From positions 6,419,501-6,483,500 of the forward strand of contig JAILWY010000020.1 of assembly GCA_022113835.1 (NCBI GenBank): a stretch of DNA of 64,000 nt, in the 5' to 3' direction. Shown here in pieces: positions 57,934 to 64,000 of this stretch. This stretch comes from Atopsyche davidsoni (taxonomy: Eukaryota > Arthropoda > Insecta > Trichoptera > Hydrobiosidae). The notes under the pieces were generated by a model that saw only the letters and a program-made list of their open reading frames with translations, was not told the DNA's origin and did not search any database. A program made the position numbers and the translations under genes. Each line of letters begins with the position of its first letter. Within the stretch, counting starts at the first letter, position 1.

Positions 57934-59370
57934 ATGAATATAAATCGATACAAACCAAAACACAAACAGACACCGGCGACGACCCTAGCATTGATCAAGG
58001 ATACCCTCCCTGAACCTGAACTTATTTACCAATTCGTGTGTGAGCTGGAAAGACTCACCACCGAGTTGGAAAAGGCGGTAAGGCCAAACACAAACAGAAC
58101 GCTAAAGGCGGCCGTCGAGAAACTGCGCCCGGCTACACGCCTATGGATCAGGCGCATCGCCACACACGCCATGACGCCCACAGTGCCTCCACCCAGACCC
58201 GACCCCAGACCATCGACTTCCAGGGCATCACTACCAGGGACATACGCCAAGGCTGCAGCCGTCCCTGCGCGTAAGTCCATAAGTGTCCTCCCTTCCCAAG
58301 AAACGGGGGTAGATAAGTTCAAACCACAACATAGCCGAAGAACGTCCCTCGCTGCGGGGACAACATCAGCAACAGCGACAGCAGCAGCATCTACCGTAGC
58401 AGCAATCGAAAAGATTACGGCAGTGGCACCGAAAGCAGCACCGCGGACAAAATTAGCAACAGCACCGCCAACAGCAGCAGCAGCGCGACCAAAAGCAGCA
58501 GCACCACCGTTGACAGCACCAATAGACCCTGCAAAGAACGACGACGGCGACTTCACCATCGTCAAAAGGCGGGCCGCCAAAAAGCGCCCTCCTGAACCCC
58601 CGCAGACCAGAATGCGATTCCCGGCGCGAAAATTGCCAGCCGTGGAGATACGTCCCCTCAACGGGAAGACCGCCGCAGAGACGATCTCCGCGGTGAAGAC
58701 TGCGGTCAGGCCGGACGAGCAAGGCGCCAACGTCCGGACTGTCCGCAAGACCCGCGCAGGCCACATCGTGGTCGAGTTGGACGGGGCGAATGCCGATACG
58801 GCCATCAAATTTGCCAAGGCGGTAGCCGGCGTTCTGGGCGAGAACGCCAGCGTCAAGAGCCTCGGCACGACCTTGACCGTCGAGGTACACAACCTCGACG
58901 AGTCAACGACGGCAGACGAGCTGGCCACCGCGCTAGCGGCGCAGGCTGGGTGTACGCCGGACGCGGTCGGAGCTGTCAAGTTCCTTCCGGCCCGAAACGG
59001 CACCAGAACGGGCCTGGCCGACGTTCCGACAGACGCAGCACAGACCGTCCTGGCAGCGGGCAAGATCCGCGTCGGATGGGTCAGCTGCCGAGTGCGAGAG
59101 CATCTGACAATCACCAGATGCTTCAGGTGCCTCGGCTTCGGCCACGCTGCGCCAAACTGCAGAGGCCCGGACAAGAGCAAGCAGTGCTTCACCTGCGGCC
59201 GACCCGGGCACAAGGCCAAAGAGTGCCGAAACAGGCCGAAGTGCCCGACATGCGTCGCATCAGGCAAAAGAAGCGACCACGCCCAAGGGAGCGGTAAATG
59301 TGAGGCATTCAGGAACTACCTGAATGCCTACCGCAAGCATACCGATGTCTCTGCGCGTCCTGCAAATTAA
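57934..59370 (+). CDS. ORF1 (Gag-like) of the SART-like element
   Basis: 478 codons. A basic N terminus and an Ala/Pro/Thr-rich segment (about residues 80-210) precede a conserved core (about 210-390). Then come three clustered zinc knuckles, the first two of the CX2CX4HX4C type (CFRCLGFGHAAPNC at about 396, then CFTCGRPGHKAKEC), and a third irregular one (CPTCVASGKRSDHAQGSGKC). In R1-clade telomeric elements this protein carries the RNA to telomeres. It overlaps ORF2 by 47 bases, with ORF2 in the +1 frame. Confidence 0.92.
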   Translation: MNINRYKPKHKQTPATTLALIKDTLPEPELIYQFVCELERLTTELEKAVRPNTNRTLKAAVEKLRPATRLWIRRIATHAMTPTVPPPRPDPRPSTSRASLPGTYAKAAAVPARKSISVLPSQETGVDKFKPQHSRRTSLAAGTTSATATAAASTVAAIEKITAVAPKAAPRTKLATAPPTAAAARPKAAAPPLTAPIDPAKNDDGDFTIVKRRAAKKRPPEPPQTRMRFPARKLPAVEIRPLNGKTAAETISAVKTAVRPDEQGANVRTVRKTRAGHIVVELDGANADTAIKFAKAVAGVLGENASVKSLGTTLTVEVHNLDESTTADELATALAAQAGCTPDAVGAVKFLPARNGTRTGLADVPTDAAQTVLAAGKIRVGWVSCRVREHLTITRCFRCLGFGHAAPNCRGPDKSKQCFTCGRPGHKAKECRNRPKCPTCVASGKRSDHAQGSGKCEAFRNYLNAYRKHTDVSARPAN

Positions 59371-62353
59371 TCTGAACCATTGCAGGGCGGCGCAGGCGCT
59401 GCTGGAGCAGAAAGCGCGGGAGCTGCAGGCGGACATCATCATCGCCTGCGAGCAGCACCGCACTCCGGCAAGCGCCAGGTGGAGGGCCGACGCGACGGGG
59501 CTGACGACCGTAGCCACAGCCGGCGACACCCCCGTCGAAGAGATCGGCACCGCGGGGCAAGGCTTCACATGGATCCGGGTCGGAGGTATACGCGTGTACT
59601 CGTGCTACGTTTCACCTAACGTGGCGTACGCAGAGTACGTAGCGTACCTCGCCCGGCTCGAGCAGGACGTCCGGACGCACGCAGGTGAAGTCATCATCGC
59701 CGGCGACTTCAACGCGAAGGCCGTCGAATGGGGAGCGCGGTCGACGACACGGAAAGGAGCGGCACTCGCCGACATGACGGCTGGACTGGGCCTCGTTGTA
59801 TGTAACAACGGCGCCAGCACGTTCCGGAGGGGCTCGTCAGAGTCAATATTAGACCTGACGTTTGCGAGCCCGGGAGCTGCACGTTCGCTCGAGGGTTGGA
59901 GGGTATTGGAGGAAGAGTCGTTGAGCGACCACCTCTACATATCCTTCACCCTCAACACGACGGCGCCCACCTACCCAGCTGTAACACCACCGCCCCGAGG
60001 ACCGGCCTGGAGCCTGCGGAAGCTGGACGCGGAGAAATTCGCGGACAGCTTCAAGCGGCACGGGGAAGACACCATCAGCGAGGATCCGGAAGCGGCGGCG
60101 TGCGCTCTCGTCGCGAGGACCCGGAAGGCGTGCGACGCGTCCATGCCGCGCAAGTGGTGCCACCCGACCAGAAGACCCGTCCACTGGTGGTCTGAGGAGA
60201 TCGCTTCTCTGCGGAAGCAGTCCATGGCTGCCAGAAGGGCACTGCAGAGGAAGAGGCCAAAGGCAGGAGGAACCCTGGACTGCACGATGGAGATCGAAGC
60301 GTATAGAAGCGCAAAGAAAGCGCTCACGATCTCCATCAAGGCCGCGAAGGAGCGAAGCTGGGAGAAGCTGTGCGCCTCGATTGACGATGACCCCTGGGGA
60401 CTCCCCTACAGGCTCGTCATGAAGAGGCTGCACACTCCTCAGATTATCCCGGGCATCACCCTGCCCGGTCGGGTGGACGCCATACTGGACGCTCTGTTCC
60501 CAACGCGCCCTGACGGCGGGCGACCTGCGGTCATCGTAGCTCCGGACGAAGAGATCCCACTCTTCACCGTGCCGGAGCTGAAGATCGCCGCGAGTCGCCT
60601 CCCCAACGCCAAGGCGCCCGGACCCGACGGAATCCCCAACGAGATCGTGAAGAGGACCGTGCGCGAAGATCCTGCGGCGCTGCTCGCGGTCTTCAACACC
60701 TGTCTGACGAAGGCCACGTTCCCGGGGTGCTGGAAGACCGCGCGCCTAGCGCTGGTGCGCAAAGGAGACAAGCCGGTCGATCTCGCGTCTTCCTACCGAC
60801 CATTGTGCCTCCTCGACAGCTTCGGGAAGCTCTTCGAAAGACTGATACACTCCAGACTGGACTCGTACATCGAGACCGAGGGCTGCCTGTCCGAGTCTCA
60901 GTACGGGTTCAGGAGGGGTAGGTCCACGGCGGACGCCATCACGAGGGTCCACCGCAGGGCCGAGATGGCAAACGCGGGGACCTGGCGGACAAGACAGTAC
61001 TGCGTGCTCGTAACGCTTGACGTTAAAAACGCCTTCAACAGCGCCCCATGGGAGAAGATCATGGAGGCGCTGGAGAAGAAAGGCGTCGAGCCGCACGTGC
61101 GAGCTGTCGTGGACAGTTACTTTCGAGACCGCAGCGTGCATTACACTCCCACAGGTGGAATAACCAGAACCACCAGAACCACCACATGCGGAGTGCCACA
61201 GGGGTCGGTCCTCGGACCGCTCCTGTGGAACATAATGTACGATGCGGTGCTGCGAGTGGAGCTTCCCGACGGTGTCGAAGAGATTGGCTTCGCGGACGAT
61301 ATCGGCGTCGTGGCCGTCGCCAGAAAGATGTCGGACCTGCAGGCCAATCTTAACGAAGCGCTGCGGAGGATCGCCCAGGCCCTGGGGGACCACCACCTGG
61401 AGCTGGCAGCGCACAAGACCGAGGCGGTAATGCTTGTAGGAAGGCGCAAGCACGAGCCGCCGCGAATAACCGTCGGCGACGCGGTCATCACCCCGCAAAA
61501 ATCGGTCAGATACCTGGGCGTGTACTTCGACGGGTCCCTGAAGTACACGGCCCACATCCGCAGAGCCGCGGAGAAAGCCGCGGGAACCACCGCTGCGCTT
61601 TCGCGGATCCTGCTGAACGTGCAGGGTCCGCAGGAACAGAAGCGGAAGCTGCTCGCTAGTGTGGCCCAATCCCAAATGCTCTTTGGCGCCGAAGTCTGGG
61701 CGCCGAGCATGCGGATGGCACACTACCGCAGCATGCTATCAAGCGTGCAGCGGCGTGCGGCGCTCCGCGTCATATGCGGATACCGCACGGTATCGGCCGA
61801 TGCGGCGCTCGTGCTCGCGGGGATTCCGCCCATCGACCTTCTCGCAGAGGAACGAAAGGCCATCTTCGAGGACGCCGGTGATCGCGACACCGCGCGCGCG
61901 AACGCGAGGGCAACGACCGTGCAGAAGTGGCAGGATCGCTGGAGCGAGTCACTTAAGGGGCGATGGACGCAGCGGTTGATCCCGGTCCTCGCCCCTTGGA
62001 TCTACCGCGCCCACGGTCAGGTCACCTACCGGCTGACCCAACTTCTCACCGGGCACGGCTGCCTCGGCAGCTACCTGGCGAGGATAGGCCGGTCGGCAAG
62101 CGCACGTTGCCCGCTCTGCGACGACGACATCGACGACGCAGAGCACGCGCTGTTCAAGTGCTGCGCTACCGAATCGGAGAGATGGCGGCTGCGTTGCAGA
62201 GCTGGCGTCGCATGGACGATAGAAGAACTTGTCCCGTCCATGCTGGAACGCAAGACAGCCTGGGACGCAGTCACGGACTTCTGCGAGAAGGTCCAGCGCA
62301 AGAGAGAAGAATTGGAGAGGGCTCGACAAGTGAGCCCCCCCCAACCGCCATGA
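59324..62353 (+). CDS. ORF2: endonuclease/reverse transcriptase of the SART-like element
   Basis: 1009 codons, uninterrupted. The N-terminal APE-type endonuclease (about residues 8-230) has QINLNHC, ACEQHR, AGDFNAKAVEWG, SILDLTFAS and the catalytic SDHLYI; it should cut the telomere repeat. The RT has PNAKAPGPDGIPNEI, SSYRPLCLLDSFGKLFE, YGFRRGRSTADAI, LDVKNAFNSAPW, GVPQGSVLGP (about 623) and the catalytic GFADDIGVV (about 656). A C-terminal knuckle (CPLCDDDIDDAEHALFKC, about 929) follows. No RNase H, as in R1-clade elements. Two in-frame starts (59324, 59345) both lie upstream of the ORF1 stop, so ORF2 should be made by re-initiation or a related mechanism. Confidence 0.95.
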   Translation: MPTASIPMSLRVLQINLNHCRAAQALLEQKARELQADIIIACEQHRTPASARWRADATGLTTVATAGDTPVEEIGTAGQGFTWIRVGGIRVYSCYVSPNVAYAEYVAYLARLEQDVRTHAGEVIIAGDFNAKAVEWGARSTTRKGAALADMTAGLGLVVCNNGASTFRRGSSESILDLTFASPGAARSLEGWRVLEEESLSDHLYISFTLNTTAPTYPAVTPPPRGPAWSLRKLDAEKFADSFKRHGEDTISEDPEAAACALVARTRKACDASMPRKWCHPTRRPVHWWSEEIASLRKQSMAARRALQRKRPKAGGTLDCTMEIEAYRSAKKALTISIKAAKERSWEKLCASIDDDPWGLPYRLVMKRLHTPQIIPGITLPGRVDAILDALFPTRPDGGRPAVIVAPDEEIPLFTVPELKIAASRLPNAKAPGPDGIPNEIVKRTVREDPAALLAVFNTCLTKATFPGCWKTARLALVRKGDKPVDLASSYRPLCLLDSFGKLFERLIHSRLDSYIETEGCLSESQYGFRRGRSTADAITRVHRRAEMANAGTWRTRQYCVLVTLDVKNAFNSAPWEKIMEALEKKGVEPHVRAVVDSYFRDRSVHYTPTGGITRTTRTTTCGVPQGSVLGPLLWNIMYDAVLRVELPDGVEEIGFADDIGVVAVARKMSDLQANLNEALRRIAQALGDHHLELAAHKTEAVMLVGRRKHEPPRITVGDAVITPQKSVRYLGVYFDGSLKYTAHIRRAAEKAAGTTAALSRILLNVQGPQEQKRKLLASVAQSQMLFGAEVWAPSMRMAHYRSMLSSVQRRAALRVICGYRTVSADAALVLAGIPPIDLLAEERKAIFEDAGDRDTARANARATTVQKWQDRWSESLKGRWTQRLIPVLAPWIYRAHGQVTYRLTQLLTGHGCLGSYLARIGRSASARCPLCDDDIDDAEHALFKCCATESERWRLRCRAGVAWTIEELVPSMLERKTAWDAVTDFCEKVQRKREELERARQVSPPQPP

Positions 62354-62642
62354 CCAAGCCTCCGTCTTCATGACTCGCCCCCCTCTACAGGAAGCATGAA
62401 GACGGAAGATCCTTTTTAATTTGTTTATACTATGTGTGATATGCTGCCTCTTCCCCCTTTACAGGAATGCAGCATATGAGTCGATGAGATGCCTGCGGGG
62501 ATCCTCCCCGCAGGGAAAGATGATTACTTTCCAGCCTTTATTGTTTTTTTTACTGTATTTTTTTATTTGAAGGCTGTACGGGAGAAAATAAAGAGACGCC
62601 CCCGCAGTCTCGAGCAATACAACCGTGGGCCAAGCTGCGGGG
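62354..62642 (+). other. structured 3' UTR of the SART-like element
   Basis: Hairpin 1 has a 12-bp stem (62361-62372 with 62395-62406). Hairpin 2 has a 9-bp stem (62439-62447 with 62469-62477). Hairpin 3 has a 10-bp perfect stem (62492-62501 with 62505-62514), and a further 8-bp stem (62600-62607 with 62635-62642) abuts the A tail. An AATAAA lies at 62587-62592. The 22- and 21-base loops of hairpins 1 and 2 carry CCCCCTCTACAGGAA and CCCCCTTTACAGGAA. In this clade the RT recognises 3' UTR structure, so these are likely recognition elements. Confidence 0.8.

Positions 62643-62715
<73 letters not shown>
62643..62715 (+). other. 73-nt poly(A) tail of the SART-like element
   Basis: An uninterrupted A run joins directly to GGTTA repeats. 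The last A may equally belong to the target (TT|AGG). Confidence 0.95.
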
Positions 62716-62717
<2 letters not shown>

Positions 62718-64000
62718 TTAGGTTAGGTTAGGTTAGGTTAGGTTAGGTTAGGTTAGGTTAGGTTAGGTTAGGTTAGGTTAGGTTAGGTTAGGTTAGGTTA
62801 GGTTAGGTTAGGTTAGGTTAGGTTAGGTTAGGTTAGGTTAGGTTAGGTTAGGTTAGGTTAGGTTAGGTTAGGTTAGGTTAGGTTAGGTTAGGTTAGGTTA
62901 GGTTAGGTTAGGTTAGGTTAGGTTAGGTTAGGTTAGGTTAGGTTAGGTTAGGTTAGGTTAGGTTAGGTTAGGTTAGGTTAGGTTAGGTTAGGTTAGGTTA
63001 GGTTAGGTTAGGTTAGGTTAGGTTAGGTTAGGTTAGGTTAGGTTAGGTTAGGTTAGGTTAGGTTAGGTTAGGTTAGGTTAGGTTAGGTTAGGTTAGGTTA
63101 GGTTAGGTTAGGTTAGGTTAGGTTAGGTTAGGTTAGGTTAGGTTAGGTTAGGTTAGGTTAGGTTAGGTTAGGTTAGGTTAGGTTAGGTTAGGTTAGGTTA
63201 GGTTAGGTTAGGTTAGGTTAGGTTAGGTTAGGTTAGGTTAGGTTAGGTTAGGTTAGGTTAGGTTAGGTTAGGTTAGGTTAGGTTAGGTTAGGTTAGGTTA
63301 GGTTAGGTTAGGTTAGGTTAGGTTAGGTTAGGTTAGGTTAGGTTAGGTTAGGTTAGGTTAGGTTAGGTTAGGTTAGGTTAGGTTAGGTTAGGTTAGGTTA
63401 GGTTAGGTTAGGTTAGGTTAGGTTAGGTTAGGTTAGGTTAGGTTAGGTTAGGTTAGGTTAGGTTAGGTTAGGTTAGGTTAGGTTAGGTTAGGTTAGGTTA
63501 GGTTAGGTTAGGTTAGGTTAGGTTAGGTTAGGTTAGGTTAGGTTAGGTTAGGTTAGGTTAGGTTAGGTTAGGTTAGGTTAGGTTAGGTTAGGTTAGGTTA
63601 GGTTAGGTTAGGTTAGGTTAGGTTAGGTTAGGTTAGGTTAGGTTAGGTTAGGTTAGGTTAGGTTAGGTTAGGTTAGGTTAGGTTAGGTTAGGTTAGGTTA
63701 GGTTAGGTTAGGTTAGGTTAGGTTAGGTTAGGTTAGGTTAGGTTAGGTTAGGTTAGGTTAGGTTAGGTTAGGTTAGGTTAGGTTAGGTTAGGTTAGGTTA
63801 GGTTAGGTTAGGTTAGGTTAGGTTAGGTTAGGTTAGGTTAGGTTAGGTTAGGTTAGGTTAGGTTAGGTTAGGTTAGGTTAGGTTAGGTTAGGTTAGGTTA
63901 GGTTAGGTTAGGTTAGGTTAGGTTAGGTTAGGTTAGGTTAGGTTAGGTTAGGTTAGGTTAGGTTAGGTTAGGTTAGGTTAGGTTAGGTTAGGTTAGGTTA
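62716..64000 (+). repeat. telomere repeat (TTAGG)n to the window end
   Basis: 257 perfect GGTTA units with no variant seen. This is the canonical insect telomere repeat with the G-rich strand running 5'->3' rightward, as at a right chromosome end. The array continues beyond the window or ends at a contig end. Confidence 0.98.

Larger units (their letters stand above)
57510..62715 (+). mobile_element. full-length SART-like telomere-specific non-LTR retrotransposon
   Basis: The element starts GGGGTGCAAAGCC, directly after GGTTAGGTT, and ends in 73 A, directly followed by GGTTA repeats. It therefore interrupts a TTAGG array between TT and AGG. The order is a 0.42-kb 5' UTR, ORF1 (Gag with three zinc knuckles), overlapping ORF2 (APE endonuclease, RT, zinc knuckle), and a structured 3' UTR with an AATAAA. 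The sense strand is the TTAGG strand, the orientation known for SART; TRAS elements sit in the CCTAA strand. Both ORFs are intact, so the copy looks competent. Confidence 0.93.

Noticed and set aside
58026..59267. 413-codon minus-strand open frame
   Set aside because: It lies wholly opposite ORF1 of the SART-like element, and is open because of the high GC and third-position bias there. The same applies to the 325-codon frame at 60746-61723.

Overview
The window is about 64 kb of AT-rich insect chromosome running into its right-hand telomere. The evidence for an insect is a perfect (TTAGG)n array that fills the last 1.3 kb, written 5'->3' toward the right edge as expected for a right chromosome end. 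Other support is a telomere-targeted R1-clade (SART/TRAS-like) retrotransposon inside that array, an insect errantivirus-type LTR element, and arthropod-like Raf and RNA-binding genes with short exons and AT-rich introns. The order of insect cannot be fixed from the sequence. Lepidoptera would fit the SART-like element, but this is inference.

Layout. 1-7.6 kb is mostly unassigned AT-rich DNA, with a possible 3' end of a gene at the far left, several hairpins and a MITE. 7.65-15.92 kb holds a complete ten-exon Raf serine/threonine kinase gene on the minus strand; the deduced protein is about 738 residues, with RBD, C1 and kinase domains and both 14-3-3 sites. Its introns carry a tRNA-like sequence, a pogo-type MITE and TA microsatellites. 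19.09-21.55 kb holds a plus-strand gene for a two-RRM, RGG-rich RNA-binding protein, divergent from raf, with a likely alternative terminal exon at 27.26 kb. 27.5-32.5 kb is AT-rich with a small degenerate satellite. 32.6-45 kb contains a GC-rich, promoter-like island followed by exon-like segments, three of which are related to each other and non-coding. It is interrupted by a decayed jockey-like fragment and by a young 5'-truncated non-LTR insertion (38.75-41.58 kb) with perfect target-site duplications. 47.69-53.62 kb is an old, decayed errantivirus on the minus strand; its reverse transcriptase and RNase H are missing although its integrase triad remains.

54.4-57.5 kb is a staircase of tandem arrays: TGTC, CGCCCCGCTT, TCTA, ATCC, ATCCC, then three related arrays (GTGTATGTCAG, GTGTAGGTCAG, GGTCAGGTTA) that change step by step into GGTTA, the telomere repeat. 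57.51-62.72 kb is a full-length SART-like element with intact ORF1 and ORF2, a structured 3' UTR and a 73-nt A tail, inserted between TT and AGG of the telomere repeat. Telomere repeats then continue to the end.

The most unusual features are the staircase from telomere repeat to 11-bp satellite, which keeps an invariant TCAGG, and the 3' UTR of the telomeric element, where two hairpins with unrelated stems present nearly the same 15-nt loop.
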